A stretch of 64,000 nucleotides of DNA from Arthrobacter sp. 31Y (GCF_000526335.1 NZ_JAFW01000001.1:1302001-1366000), one strand, 5' to 3'; positions 33,495 through 42,139 are shown, numbered from the stretch's first letter. The notes: generated by a model not told the origin, from the sequence alone. Numbers and translations are program-made.

Positions 33495-35048
33495 ATGTCT
33501 GACGCAGAATCGTATTCCGCGAACGACCCCCGCCTGGGACTGCTCCTGGAGGGCATCGTCCGGCTTGCCGCTGGCGACCTGAACACCAGAATCCCCGTCT
33601 CCGAGGCGCGCGATGAGATTGACGCCGTGATCATGGGCACCAACCTCCTGGCCGAAGATCTGCAGATCGTCTACGAAGAGCTTGAGCAGCGGGTACAGGC
33701 CCGCACACAGCAGCTCAATGCAGCTCACTTGGCCATGCAGCACATGGCAATGACCGATCCCCTGACAGGTCTGAGCAACCGCTCCGCTTTCGCCACCGCA
33801 CTGGGCGAGGCCCAAGCGAACGGCGCGCAAGGGAATAAAAGGCCGGCGATCCTCCTGCTGGATATGGACGGCTTCAAAGCCATCAACGATTCCCTCGGGC
33901 ATACCATCGGTGACAAGGTCCTGGAAACAGTGGCCACCCGCATCAGCGGCGCGGTGCGCGAACAGGACATGGTGGCCCGCATGGGCGGAGACGAGTTCGC
34001 TGTCCTGCTTCCGGGAGTGGCTCCCGCGGAGGCCAGCGCCATCGGCAGCCGAATCCTCGCCGCCGTGGTGGAGGTCATGGAAATTGAGGGCCAACATCTC
34101 CGCTGCGGGGTCAGCATGGGCCTGCGCATGGCCGATCCCGGCCAACGGGCGGAAGAGCTCATGATGGAAGCGGACATTGCCATGTACGAGTCCAAGGCGG
34201 ACGGGCGCGGCAAGCTCAAGGTGTTTGAACCAGACATGCTGCTGGCCCGGCAAATGCGGAATCAGATGGTGGGCGAACTCAAAGAGGCGATCGCCGGTTC
34301 CCAGCTGGTGCTCTACTACCAGCCCATCATCAGGCTGGATACCCGCGGGATCGAAGGCGTGGAAGCCCTGGTCCGGTGGAACCACCCCACCCGTGGGATC
34401 ATCATGCCGGACGAGTTCATTCCCATCGCCGAGGAAACGGGAATGATCTCCGATCTGGGCGGCTGGGTGCTCCGCACCGCCGTCGAGCAGTTGAAACAAT
34501 GGCGCAACGACCCCCTGACGGCGGGCCACAGCTTCAGCATGCGCATCAACGTTTCGGCAGCGGACCTGCAGCGGCTTGAGTTCATTGAAGACGTACGCGA
34601 GGCCTTGGCTTCAGCCGATCTGGATCCGTCGCTCCTGGTCCTGGAGCTGACCGAAAGCGCTGTCATCCAAGGCAACGACCTTGACCGCTATACGCTCAAC
34701 AGTCTCAGGCGCCTTGGAGTGGGCTTGGAAATTGACGACTTCGGCACGGGCTACTCCTCCATCAGTTACCTGCGCCAACTGCCCGTGGACACGGTCAAGG
34801 TGGACCGCACGTTGCTTTCCGCTCTGGGCAAGGACCCCGCCCAGCCAGCCCTTCTGGCTGCTGTCCTGCAGCTGATACGCGCCTGTGGACTGGCCGCGGT
34901 GTGGGAGGGAATCGAAAGCGCAGAGCAAGCCGACTACCTGCTGAGCATTGGTTGCACCAGCGGCCAGGGGTACTACTTCAGCCGGCCGCTGCCCGAGGCG
35001 CAGCTGACCGAACAACTAAAGCACCACAAGAGCTGGCCAGTCACTTGA
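33495..35048 (+). CDS. Soluble GGDEF-EAL dual-domain cyclic-di-GMP enzyme
   Basis: A 517-residue protein without membrane segments. The first 80 residues hold a HAMP-like segment (LLLEGIVRLAAGDLNTRIPV) and a coiled coil. The GGDEF domain (about 85-250) has an intact GGDEF motif with REQD inhibition site five residues before it. The EAL domain (about 265-515) has EALVRW, LELTES, DDFGTGYSS and a Lys in DTVKVD, so both synthesis and hydrolysis look possible. Start at ATG 33495 with GGGGGG upstream; GTG 33489 would overlap the TPR gene stop. The tight junction with the TPR gene implies joint action. Confidence 0.9.
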   Translation: MSDAESYSANDPRLGLLLEGIVRLAAGDLNTRIPVSEARDEIDAVIMGTNLLAEDLQIVYEELEQRVQARTQQLNAAHLAMQHMAMTDPLTGLSNRSAFATALGEAQANGAQGNKRPAILLLDMDGFKAINDSLGHTIGDKVLETVATRISGAVREQDMVARMGGDEFAVLLPGVAPAEASAIGSRILAAVVEVMEIEGQHLRCGVSMGLRMADPGQRAEELMMEADIAMYESKADGRGKLKVFEPDMLLARQMRNQMVGELKEAIAGSQLVLYYQPIIRLDTRGIEGVEALVRWNHPTRGIIMPDEFIPIAEETGMISDLGGWVLRTAVEQLKQWRNDPLTAGHSFSMRINVSAADLQRLEFIEDVREALASADLDPSLLVLELTESAVIQGNDLDRYTLNSLRRLGVGLEIDDFGTGYSSISYLRQLPVDTVKVDRTLLSALGKDPAQPALLAAVLQLIRACGLAAVWEGIESAEQADYLLSIGCTSGQGYYFSRPLPEAQLTEQLKHHKSWPVT

Positions 35049-35619
35049 TGGTCCGCGTCCAGGGGTGGTGCCGTGTGCGCCATTCCGAGTCCAACATCGC
35101 ATAGATATTCTCGGTGGCCCACTGACCCTTGTAGTGCCAGTTGTCCACCAGGGTTGCTTCGAGCCGCATGCCAAGGCGCTTGCAAACGCCTTGAGAACCA
35201 GCGTTGAGTGCGTCCAGTTTGGCGTCGATGCGGTGGAAGGCCAGTTTCTCGAAGGCAAGTTTCATCACGGCTTCGGCGGCTTCAGTGGCAATACCGTGGC
35301 CACGCGCCTCCGGATGCAGTATCCAGCCCAACTCGCCCTGCCCGGTCCCCTCCAGCCACTTCAGCACTACCTCACCCATCAGACCGGGGTGGTCCTTGCG
35401 CTCAATGGCCAGGCACACCCAGTCGCCTTCCTGCTTGAACTGGAAGTTCGCGTACCGGCCCAGGACCTCCATGGACTTGGTCCTGGTCAGCTCGTTGCGC
35501 AAAAGGAACCTGGCTGTTTCGGGAAGGGACTGGTATCCATGGAACCGTTCAAGGTCCCCGGCCTCGAAGCGCCGCAGGATGAGTCGATCGGTGATGATGG
35601 GAAGCTCAATTTCGGGCAT
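35041..35619 (-). CDS. GNAT family N-acetyltransferase, RimJ/RimL type
   Basis: A 192-residue protein that begins ITDRLILRRFEAGDLERFHGY, the standard opening of RimJ/RimL-like acetyltransferases, and has GELGWILHPEARGHGIATEAAEAVMKLAF as the acetyl-CoA pyrophosphate-binding region and NAGSQGVCKRLGMRLEAT as the closing motif. The substrate (ribosomal protein, amino acid or drug) is not evident. The final codons overlap the convergent GGDEF-EAL gene by eight bases. TAGCCT lies seven bases before the ATG, so a leaderless transcript is possible. Confidence 0.88.
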   Translation of the reverse strand: MPEIELPIITDRLILRRFEAGDLERFHGYQSLPETARFLLRNELTRTKSMEVLGRYANFQFKQEGDWVCLAIERKDHPGLMGEVVLKWLEGTGQGELGWILHPEARGHGIATEAAEAVMKLAFEKLAFHRIDAKLDALNAGSQGVCKRLGMRLEATLVDNWHYKGQWATENIYAMLDSEWRTRHHPWTRTIK

Positions 35620-35660
35620 GCCTCCGAGGCTACTAGGTGCGGACGCATCATGGCCCAGTC

Positions 35661-35689
35661 TTGACACGTGGCGCGATCTGGGATTACCT
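35661..35689 (+). promoter_or_regulatory. Promoter of paaI-paaK
   Basis: TTGACA (35661-35666) and TTACCT (35684-35689) are spaced by 17 bases. The PaaR-like operator overlaps the end of the -10 box, the same arrangement as at paaA. Confidence 0.65.
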
Positions 35690-35707
35690 AATGAACATTC
35701 GGTAAAT
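35686..35707 (+). promoter_or_regulatory. PaaR-like operator at the paaI promoter
   Basis: The right half CGGT with the central spacing fits the PaaR motif, but the left half reads AATG instead of ACCG, making this the weakest of four sites. Its position over the -10 box and ahead of a paa gene supports it. Confidence 0.6.
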
Positions 35708-35727
35708 AAAGCTGGAGGCAATGACGC

Positions 35728-36222
35728 ATGGTTGAAACAACCCTCTCCGGTGCACAGCACCACATCCTGACGAACGACTACGCGTCCGAATGGATGGGCA
35801 TCGAGGTCCTCAAGCTCGACGACGGCCACGCCACCATCCGCATGCATCTCCGCCAGGAAATGCTCAACGGATTCGGCATGGCCCACGGCGGAATGATCTT
35901 CGCCTTCGGTGACACAGCATTCGCGCTGGCCTGCAACCCGGCCAACCCCACGCCCAAGCAAGCCGCCAACATCACGGTAGCGTCCGGCGTCGACATCAAC
36001 TTCATCAAGCCGGCGTTCCAGGGCCAGGTGATCACCGCCGTCGCAAACCGCCGCGCGAGCACCGGCCGAAGCGGCCTTTATGACATCCAGATTTATGCGG
36101 CGCCCCAGAATGCAGACGCTGAATCCGATCCCGCCAGTTCCGATCCCGCAGTTTTTGATCCCGCAATCGGGGAGCTCATCGCTGAGTTCCGTGGCCGCAG
36201 CCGCACCATCTCCAAGAAGTAG
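35728..36222 (+). CDS. paaI: Hydroxyphenylacetyl-CoA thioesterase PaaI
   Basis: A 164-residue hotdog-fold thioesterase. EMLNGFGMAHGGMIFAFGDTAFALACN is the typical substrate-binding region with the catalytic Asp, and ANITVASGVDINFIKPAF forms the next strands. PaaI releases CoA from hydroxylated phenylacetyl-CoA intermediates and prevents CoA trapping. The last 35 residues contain a short Asp/Pro repeat (SDPASSDPAVFDPAIG) that looks like an insertion in the C-terminal tail. GGAGG lies nine bases before the ATG. It is seven bases upstream of paaK, so the two form one transcript. Confidence 0.92.
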   Translation: MVETTLSGAQHHILTNDYASEWMGIEVLKLDDGHATIRMHLRQEMLNGFGMAHGGMIFAFGDTAFALACNPANPTPKQAANITVASGVDINFIKPAFQGQVITAVANRRASTGRSGLYDIQIYAAPQNADAESDPASSDPAVFDPAIGELIAEFRGRSRTISKK

Positions 36223-36229
36223 GAAACCC

Positions 36230-37579
36230 ATGACCCAGAACACCGTGGCCGCACCCGCAGCTTCCTCCTCCGAGGCAACTGCCCCCGTGCTGGACCGTGA
36301 AGAGACCATTTCCCGCGACGAACTGGAGGCCCTGCAGCTCACGCGCCTCCAGCACACCGTGGCCTACGCCTACGATCGCGTGCCGCTGTACAAGCGGAAA
36401 TTCGATGAAGCCGGCGTGCACCCCACGGACCTGAAGGAACTCAGCGACCTCGGCAAATTCCCGTACACCACCAAGGAAGACCTCCGCCTGGAGTACCCGT
36501 TCGGCATGTTCGCCGTCCCGCAGGACCAGGTGGCACGGGTTCACGCGAGCTCCGGCACCACCGGCCGTCCCACCGTGGTGGGGTACACCAAGAACGACCT
36601 CGCCAACTGGGCAACCTTGGTAGCGCGCTCCTTCCGCGCCTCCGGCGTCCGCCCCGGCATGAAGGTCCACAATGCTTACGGCTACGGCCTGTTTACCGGC
36701 GGACTGGGTGCCCATGCAGGCGCTGAAGCACTCGGCTGCACCGTCATCCCCATCTCCGGCGGCCAGACCGAACGCCAGATCCAACTCATCCAGGACTTCA
36801 AGCCGGACGCCATCCTGGCCACGCCCACCTACCTGCTGACCATCGCCGACGCCATGGCTCACCAGGGCATCGACCCCAGGTCCACCTCGCTCAAGTACGC
36901 GGTCCTGGGCGCCGAGCCGTGGACTGAAGAAATGCGCCACGAGCTCGAGACCACCATGAACATCAAGGCCTCGGACATCTACGGACTCTCCGAAGTCATG
37001 GGCCCCGGCGTGGCCGGCGAAGCCGTTGAAACGCAGGATGGCTGCCACATCTGGGAGGACCACTTCCGCCCTGAAATCATCGATCCGTTCGATCACTCCA
37101 CGGTCCTTGCCGACGGCGAACCCGGCGAACTCGTTTTCACGTCCCTGACCAAGGAAGCGCTCCCGATCATCCGCTACCGCACCAAGGACCTCACCCGCCT
37201 GCTCCCCGGAACCGCACGCCCCGCGCACCGCCGCATGGGCCGCATCACCGGCCGCAGCGACGACATGATCATCCTGCGCGGCGTAAACCTCTTCCCGTCA
37301 CAGATCGAGGAGATTGCCCTCCGCATCCCCGAACTGAGCCCGCACTTCCAGCTCGAAATCACCCGCCCAGAGGGCAAACGCATGGATTCGCTGACTGTGA
37401 AGATCGAGCGCCGCGAGAACGTCCCCACCGAGGCAGGCACGACGGCGGCGCACACCTTGCGCGAGCAGATCAAGATTCACGTCGGGTCATCTTGCGTAGT
37501 AGACGTCGTGGAGCCCGGTTCCCTCGAACGGTCCAACGGCAAGCTTCGCCGGATCTACGACATGCGACCCAAGGGCTGA
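36230..37579 (+). CDS. paaK: Phenylacetate-CoA ligase PaaK
   Basis: A 449-residue adenylate-forming enzyme that activates phenylacetate to phenylacetyl-CoA, the entry step of the pathway. It has the family P-loop ARVHASSGTTGRPTVVGYT, the region YGLSEVMGPGVAGE, and RYRTKDLTRLLPG with the motif IILRGVNLFPSQIEE and a C-terminal domain that ends in SNGKLRRIYDMRP with the catalytic lysine. The ATG at 36230 follows AGGAAACCC directly after the paaI stop. An upstream in-frame extension overlaps paaI and is not coding. Confidence 0.95.
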   Translation: MTQNTVAAPAASSSEATAPVLDREETISRDELEALQLTRLQHTVAYAYDRVPLYKRKFDEAGVHPTDLKELSDLGKFPYTTKEDLRLEYPFGMFAVPQDQVARVHASSGTTGRPTVVGYTKNDLANWATLVARSFRASGVRPGMKVHNAYGYGLFTGGLGAHAGAEALGCTVIPISGGQTERQIQLIQDFKPDAILATPTYLLTIADAMAHQGIDPRSTSLKYAVLGAEPWTEEMRHELETTMNIKASDIYGLSEVMGPGVAGEAVETQDGCHIWEDHFRPEIIDPFDHSTVLADGEPGELVFTSLTKEALPIIRYRTKDLTRLLPGTARPAHRRMGRITGRSDDMIILRGVNLFPSQIEEIALRIPELSPHFQLEITRPEGKRMDSLTVKIERRENVPTEAGTTAAHTLREQIKIHVGSSCVVDVVEPGSLERSNGKLRRIYDMRPKG

Positions 37580-37616
37580 GCGCCGTCCACCACTGAGATC
37601 GTGAGAAAATGCCAGC

Positions 37617-38219
37617 ATGCCTACTGAGACCACCACCAAGCGCGGACGGCCCGGTTATGACCAGCAGTCGGTGCTCCGCATCGCCGTCGACGTCTTCAAC
37701 CGCCACGGGTACGACGCAACGTCCATGGGCATACTGGCCGAGAACCTCGGGATCTCGAAGTCAGCCATTTACCACCACGTGCCGTCCAAGGGCGATCTGC
37801 TGAAGCTCGCCCTGGACCACGCTTTGGGTGGCCTGGAAGCCATTCTGGAGGAACCCTCCGCCACTTCCGGACCCGCCGATGCGCGGCTTGAGTTCGTGCT
37901 GCGGCAGACCATTGCGGTGCTGGTGGACCGGCTGCCGTTCGTGACCTTGCTCCTGCGTTTGAGGGGCAATACGGAGATCGAGCGCGATGCGCTGGAACGT
38001 CGGCGCGCCTTCGACCACAAGGTGGCCGAGCTCATTGCCGCTGCCCGGGAAGACGGCTCCCTGCGCCAGGACATCGATCCGCGCACCGTCACCCGCCTAC
38101 TGTTCGGCACCATCAACTCGATTGTGGAGTGGTACAAACCGGGCGGCTCGCTGTCCCCGGAGAAGCTCGCCGACGACGTCATCACCATGGCCTTCGACGG
38201 CCTCCACACGGCCGCCTGA
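37617..38219 (+). CDS. paaR: TetR-family repressor of phenylacetate genes PaaR
   Basis: A 200-residue regulator with an N-terminal TetR helix-turn-helix (VDVFNRHGYDATSMGILAENLGISKSAIYHHVPSKGDLL) and a C-terminal ligand domain of the actinobacterial PaaR type. It is expected to bind phenylacetyl-CoA and lose DNA affinity. The gene follows paaK by 37 bases, and four matching operators in the window mark its probable targets. GAAAAT six bases before the ATG suggests a leaderless start, though read-through from paaK is likely as well. Confidence 0.9.
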   Translation: MPTETTTKRGRPGYDQQSVLRIAVDVFNRHGYDATSMGILAENLGISKSAIYHHVPSKGDLLKLALDHALGGLEAILEEPSATSGPADARLEFVLRQTIAVLVDRLPFVTLLLRLRGNTEIERDALERRRAFDHKVAELIAAAREDGSLRQDIDPRTVTRLLFGTINSIVEWYKPGGSLSPEKLADDVITMAFDGLHTAA

Positions 38220-38220
38220 C

Positions 38221-38450
38221 CCTCTCTCACCTCCCTAGGGCTTCCGGCCAACCATCTCTCACCTCCCAACGGTGGCGTGGCGCCGCAACGTGAGGTGCCG
38301 CCGTCGAGCGGGCCCTTTGTGAACGTCCCCTCAACGGTTGATGCAGGTATGTATTCCCGCACAAGACGAAACGCCTTCCCACATACTGTGGAAAGGCGTT
38401 TCGTCGTTGTGAGAGAGCGAACCCCTCAAGCACGAGTGATGTGAGAGAGG
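38221..38450. repeat. Four copies of CTCTCAC in opposed orientation around the paaR-paaZ gap
   Basis: CTCTCAC occurs near 38224 and 38255 on the plus strand, twice followed by CTCCC; its complement GTGAGAG occurs near 38409 and 38441. The pairs enclose the terminator hairpin and can form a larger nested stem. The 230-base gap has no gene. Confidence 0.55.
38365..38405. terminator. Terminator hairpin between convergent paaR and paaZ
   Basis: Two 19-base arms (38365-38383 and 38387-38405) match except at one position, with a three-base loop. It lies between convergent genes and probably stops both. Confidence 0.75.
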
Positions 38451-38451
38451 G

Positions 38452-40551
38452 TTACTTTTCCACGAGGGTCAGGACGTCGTAGGTAGCCACGATTTCGTCG
38501 TTCTGGTTGGTCAGGACGGCGTCCCAGGCCACCTCGCCGTATTCGTCAGTCTCACGCGGCGTGATCTTCTTGGCTGTCAGCGTGACCCGGATGGAATCCC
38601 CCGCCGCAACAGGGGTGATGAAGCGCAGGTTCTCCAAGCCGTAGTTGGCCAGCACGGGGCCCGGTGCGGGCTCCACAAAGAGTCCGGCAGCCCAGCTCAG
38701 GAGCAAGTAGCCGTGGGCCACAATGCCGGGGAAGAACGGGTTGGCTTCGGCAGCTTCCTGGTTGGTGTGGGCGTAGAACGTGTCGCCAGTGGAGTTCGCG
38801 AAAGCTGTGATGTCCTCAAGCTTGACCTCGCGGAGTTCCGAACGCACGGCGTCACCGATCCGCAACGTGGACAGGTGCTTCCGGAAGGGGTGCTCACCCT
38901 CGGTCTCCACGGTGAAGTTCCTGTCCGCACCGGTGTGCCAAAGACCGGTAACGGCGGTCAGCATGTTCGGCGAACCCTGGATTGCCGTGCGCTGCATGTG
39001 GTGCATGACCGAGCGGATGCCGCCCAGTTCCTCACCGCCGCCTGCACGGCCGGGGCCGCCGTGAACCAGGTGCGGGACCGGGGAACCGTGGCCTGTGGAG
39101 GAGCGGGCATCTTCACGGTTGAGCATGTGGACGCGTCCGTGGTGAGCAGCGATGCCGAGCACCAGCTCTTGCGCAACCGCAGGATCGTTGGTGCAGACAG
39201 ATGCCACCAACGAGCCGGAGCCACGGGCCGCCAAGCGGATGGCATCGGACAGATCCGAGTACCCGATCACTGAGGAAACCGGCCCGAACGCCTCCAGCGA
39301 GTGAACTTCTTCGGCTTCGGCGTCTGCCCAGCTCAGGAGGACCGGGGACATGAACGCGCCGTCTTCCACTACGCCCACGGCGCCGCCAACGGAGGTGACC
39401 GACGGCGTGTCGAGAGATCCGTACGCAAGCTCACCGCCGGCGTCGAGCATTGATTGAACGGCGGCGCGGACATCAGCGAGCTGCTCCAGCGACGCCAAAG
39501 CGCCCATGGTGACGCCCTCGGCTCGGGGATCGCCAACCACCACCCGCTCGTTGATGCGGGCACCCACGGCGGCGGCAACCTCTGAGGTCAGCGACTGCGG
39601 GACGATGACGCGGCGGATGGCCGTGCACTTCTGTCCGGCTTTGACGGTCATCTCGGTGACTACCGCCTTGATGAAGGCGTCAAACTCGGGGGTGCCTGGA
39701 ACGGCGTCGGGTCCGAGGATTGCAGCGTTGAGGGAGTCGGTTTCGGAGGTGAAACGGACGCCGCCTTGGACCACGTTCTTGTGGCCCTTCAGGGAGTTGG
39801 CTGTGGATGCCGAACCCGTAAACGACACGAGGTCGCGGTAATCAAGCTCATCGAGGATGGTGCGGGCGGAGCCGGAAATCAGCTGGAGCGAGCCAGCGGG
39901 AAGAATGCCCGACTCGACGATTGCCTTCACCGCTGCGGCCGCAACGTATCCCGTGGGCGTCGCCGGCTTCACGATGGTGGGGACGCCGGCCAGGAACGCG
40001 GGAGCGAACTTCTCCAGCATGCCCCAGACCGGGAAGTTGAACGCGTTGATCTGGACCGCGACGCCGGGTATGCGGGTGTAGATGTGCTCAGCTACGAACG
40101 ATCCATCCTTGGACAGCGTTTCCATGGGACCGTCCACCACAACCTGCGAGTTGGGCAGTTCACGGCGGCCTTTGGAGCCGAACGTGAAGAGCACGCCGAT
40201 GCCGCCGTCAATGTCGATCATGTTGTCGATCTTGGTGGCACCGCTCTGCGATGAGGATTCGTAAAGCTCGTTGCGACGCCCGTTGAGGTACATGGCCAGC
40301 TCTTTGAGCTTGAGCGCGCGCTGGTGGAACGTCAGCTTCCCAAGTTCCGTTTGGCCGGTGCTGCGGCCGAAATCCACGACGGCGGCAAGGTCCAGGCCGT
40401 CGGTGCTGACGTTGGCCAGAATTTCTCCGGTGCTCGCGTCACGGACCGGGACTTTCCTGGCGTCGGCCGCCGGCGTCCACCAGGCATCCTGGACGTAGCT
40501 GGGAACGGTTGCAACGGCTGTGGTTTCCGGGGCGACTGCTGTAGTGGTCAT
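38452..40551 (-). CDS. paaZ: Bifunctional oxepin-CoA hydrolase / aldehyde dehydrogenase PaaZ
   Basis: A 699-residue two-domain enzyme. The N-terminal 540 residues are an aldehyde dehydrogenase (GVAVQINAFNFPVWGMLEKF for NADP binding, GQKCTAIRRV with the catalytic Cys). The C-terminal 150 residues are an (R)-specific enoyl-CoA hydratase of the MaoC type with SWAAGLF and FYAHTNQEAAEANPFFPGIVAHGYLL. The hydratase opens the oxepin ring and the dehydrogenase oxidises the resulting semialdehyde. The ATG at 40551 is preceded by AAGGA at about eleven bases. A PaaR-like operator lies 64 bases upstream. Confidence 0.95.
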   Translation of the reverse strand: MTTTAVAPETTAVATVPSYVQDAWWTPAADARKVPVRDASTGEILANVSTDGLDLAAVVDFGRSTGQTELGKLTFHQRALKLKELAMYLNGRRNELYESSSQSGATKIDNMIDIDGGIGVLFTFGSKGRRELPNSQVVVDGPMETLSKDGSFVAEHIYTRIPGVAVQINAFNFPVWGMLEKFAPAFLAGVPTIVKPATPTGYVAAAAVKAIVESGILPAGSLQLISGSARTILDELDYRDLVSFTGSASTANSLKGHKNVVQGGVRFTSETDSLNAAILGPDAVPGTPEFDAFIKAVVTEMTVKAGQKCTAIRRVIVPQSLTSEVAAAVGARINERVVVGDPRAEGVTMGALASLEQLADVRAAVQSMLDAGGELAYGSLDTPSVTSVGGAVGVVEDGAFMSPVLLSWADAEAEEVHSLEAFGPVSSVIGYSDLSDAIRLAARGSGSLVASVCTNDPAVAQELVLGIAAHHGRVHMLNREDARSSTGHGSPVPHLVHGGPGRAGGGEELGGIRSVMHHMQRTAIQGSPNMLTAVTGLWHTGADRNFTVETEGEHPFRKHLSTLRIGDAVRSELREVKLEDITAFANSTGDTFYAHTNQEAAEANPFFPGIVAHGYLLLSWAAGLFVEPAPGPVLANYGLENLRFITPVAAGDSIRVTLTAKKITPRETDEYGEVAWDAVLTNQNDEIVATYDVLTLVEK

Positions 40552-40614
40552 CGTCGACGGGTCCTTCCAAGGCACGTGAAATCGGCACGGTCCCTGCTGA
40601 CTGGAGCCAACATT

Positions 40615-40636
40615 ACTGACCGGCCGTTCGGTAATA
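40615..40636 (-). promoter_or_regulatory. PaaR-like operator at the paaZ promoter
   Basis: The core ACCGGCCGTTCGGT (40619-40632) matches ACCGNNCGNNCGGT perfectly, the best of the four sites, and the left flank ACTG also fits. A minus-strand TATATT (40638-40633) overlaps its 5' end as the likely -10 box. No clear -35 is visible. Confidence 0.85.
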
Positions 40637-40685
40637 TATACAGGGTACATGAATGCCCTGCGGAGTACAGCAGGAATTTCCAGCT

Positions 40686-41408
40686 TCAGTCCGCGCTGAC
40701 CACGCCAAGCTTGGCCTGCACGGCGGCCAACTCCGGATCCGAGACACCGTTGGCCACCAGGAATCCGGCCGCGTCCAGTGACACGAGGAAGGCCCGCAGG
40801 CTCTGCCTCCGCGTCTTCAGCATCGCCTCAAGCTCGTCGTCGGACAGGTAGGGATCATGGGCGTGCGGCGCCCCATGGGTACGATGCCGCTCATTAATCC
40901 CCCGCGCAGCCAGTTCATATCCGCGCACGATCTCCTCATCGCCGGCACCCGCCAATCGCTGCAGCATCACCGCGATCACACCACTGCGATCCCTGCCCGC
41001 GGAACAATGAACCACCACTTTGCCCGGTGACGCAGCGATGGCCTTGAAGACGGCCGCGATCTTGTCAGCGAACAGTTCCAGGTAATCCCCATATTGGGCG
41101 GGATCCTTAAGGTACGGGCCGAAAAGCTCGCTAAAGTCCCTGTGGTCCGGATCTTCCGTCGGGCAATGTACGACGTCGATGCGCGCCTTCGCCTCGTCCG
41201 GCACCCGGGGATCGGTGTCGCGTTGCCACCGCTCGCGCGAGGCGCGGAGATCGATCACGGTGCGGACGCCGTCGTCGTACATTTGCTGCCACCCGGCTTC
41301 GGTAACCCATTCGTGGCGACCCATGCGGTAAACATCCCCGGCGATTCGCCACGCGTTGACGGCGCCGTCCCAGCGGACGCCCTGGTGAGTTGAAGAAGTC
41401 CCGTCCAT
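40686..41408 (-). CDS. Tyrosine-protein phosphatase (atypical, PtpB-like)
   Basis: A 240-residue protein with the C-x5-R signature as VVHCSAGRDRSGVIAVML and an N-terminal region with GVRTVIDLRASRERWQRDTDP, as in the PtpB/Y_phosphatase3 family of tyrosine or phosphoinositide phosphatases. The acidic residue for the general acid is likely in the segment before the signature, as in relatives. It is transcribed with the same direction as paaZ but 135 bases upstream of it and is not an obvious part of the paa regulon. Substrate unknown. Confidence 0.88.
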   Translation of the reverse strand: MDGTSSTHQGVRWDGAVNAWRIAGDVYRMGRHEWVTEAGWQQMYDDGVRTVIDLRASRERWQRDTDPRVPDEAKARIDVVHCPTEDPDHRDFSELFGPYLKDPAQYGDYLELFADKIAAVFKAIAASPGKVVVHCSAGRDRSGVIAVMLQRLAGAGDEEIVRGYELAARGINERHRTHGAPHAHDPYLSDDELEAMLKTRRQSLRAFLVSLDAAGFLVANGVSDPELAAVQAKLGVVSAD

Positions 41409-41442
41409 AGGAAGTAGCTAAGCACATTCCCACCAACCCCGC

Positions 41443-41499
41443 CGAGGAGTTAGGTCTCGGGACATTCGCACCCGAATACCGCCGAGAGCTAACCCCTCG
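41443..41499. repeat. Imperfect long inverted repeat between phosphatase and acetyltransferase genes
   Basis: CGAGGAGTTAGGTCTCGG at 41443-41460 is largely complementary to 41482-41499, with a few mismatches, enclosing about 21 bases. Both flanking genes run in the same direction, so it may terminate the acetyltransferase transcript. Confidence 0.5.
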
Positions 41500-41516
41500 A
41501 CTGGGGGCAAAGCGGG

Positions 41517-42113
41517 TTAAGCGCCGTATTTGGCCAGACGGAATTCCAAACCATTGCGGACGGCCGGCCATTCGTGCTCAAGGATGGAGAACACCACGGT
41601 GTCGCGGAGGGCTCCATCTTTGCTGCGGGAGTGGTTCCGAAGCACGCCGTCCTGTTTGGCGCCGAGCCGGGCGATCGCCTCACGGGACTGCTGGTTCATC
41701 CAGTGCGTACAGAATTCAACAGCTACGCAACCCAACGTTTCGAAGGCGTGGCGCAGGAGCAGCAGCTTCGAATCCGGGTTGGTCCCCGTGCCGTGCGCCG
41801 ACGCAGCATTCCACGTGGATCCGATCTCCAAGCGAGGCGTCTGGTGATCGATGTTCATGTAGGTCGTCATCCCGATCAGCTTGCCCGTGACGTTGGATCG
41901 CGTGGCGAAAGGCAGCATTGAACCCTTGGCCTGCAGCTCAAGGCGCCGATCAATCTCTGCATCCATGCCCTCAGGAGTGGGGACCGAGGTGTACCAAAGC
42001 TTCCAGAGATCGCCGTCCCGGGCTGCGTCCACCAGGCCGTCATGGTGTTCCTGGCTCAACGGTTCCAGCGTTACAAACTGGCCGGTCAGGGTGATGGGTT
42101 CTATAGAAGTCAC
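41517..42113 (-). CDS. GNAT family N-acetyltransferase
   Basis: A 198-residue protein resembling RimJ-type acetyltransferases with a divergent centre. Visible parts are LTGQFVTLEPLSQEHHDGLV at the start, GKLIGMTTYMNIDHQTPRLEIGSTWNAASAHGTGTNPDSKLLLLRHAFETL for the acetyl-CoA region, and QSREAIARLGAKQDGVLRNH near the end. The pyrophosphate loop HGTGTN is close to the Q/RxxGxG/A pattern. Substrate unknown. GTG start, with TAGGCT six bases upstream and no Shine-Dalgarno sequence, points to a leaderless transcript. Confidence 0.85.
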   Translation of the reverse strand: MTSIEPITLTGQFVTLEPLSQEHHDGLVDAARDGDLWKLWYTSVPTPEGMDAEIDRRLELQAKGSMLPFATRSNVTGKLIGMTTYMNIDHQTPRLEIGSTWNAASAHGTGTNPDSKLLLLRHAFETLGCVAVEFCTHWMNQQSREAIARLGAKQDGVLRNHSRSKDGALRDTVVFSILEHEWPAVRNGLEFRLAKYGA

Positions 42114-42119
42114 CCGGTT

Positions 42120-42125
42120 AGCCTA
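42120..42125 (-). promoter_or_regulatory. TAGGCT -10 box, leaderless start of the acetyltransferase gene
   Basis: TAGGCT (42125-42120) is followed by six bases and the GTG at 42113. The same hexamer with the same spacing precedes the genes at 45953 and 58712. Confidence 0.5.
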
Positions 42126-42139
42126 ACCGTCCACGGGCA

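Noticed and set aside
33447..34529. Long minus-strand frame opposite the GGDEF-EAL gene
   Set aside because: The plus-strand gene has intact GGDEF and EAL motifs; the antisense product has no family features.
36100..36180. Asp-Pro repeats in the PaaI tail as a sign of frameshift
   Set aside because: The frame is unbroken to the stop, the following paaK start is well placed, and a flexible tail is a simpler reading.
36176..37228. Long minus-strand frame opposite paaK
   Set aside because: Gly/Val/Asp-rich shadow of a certain gene.
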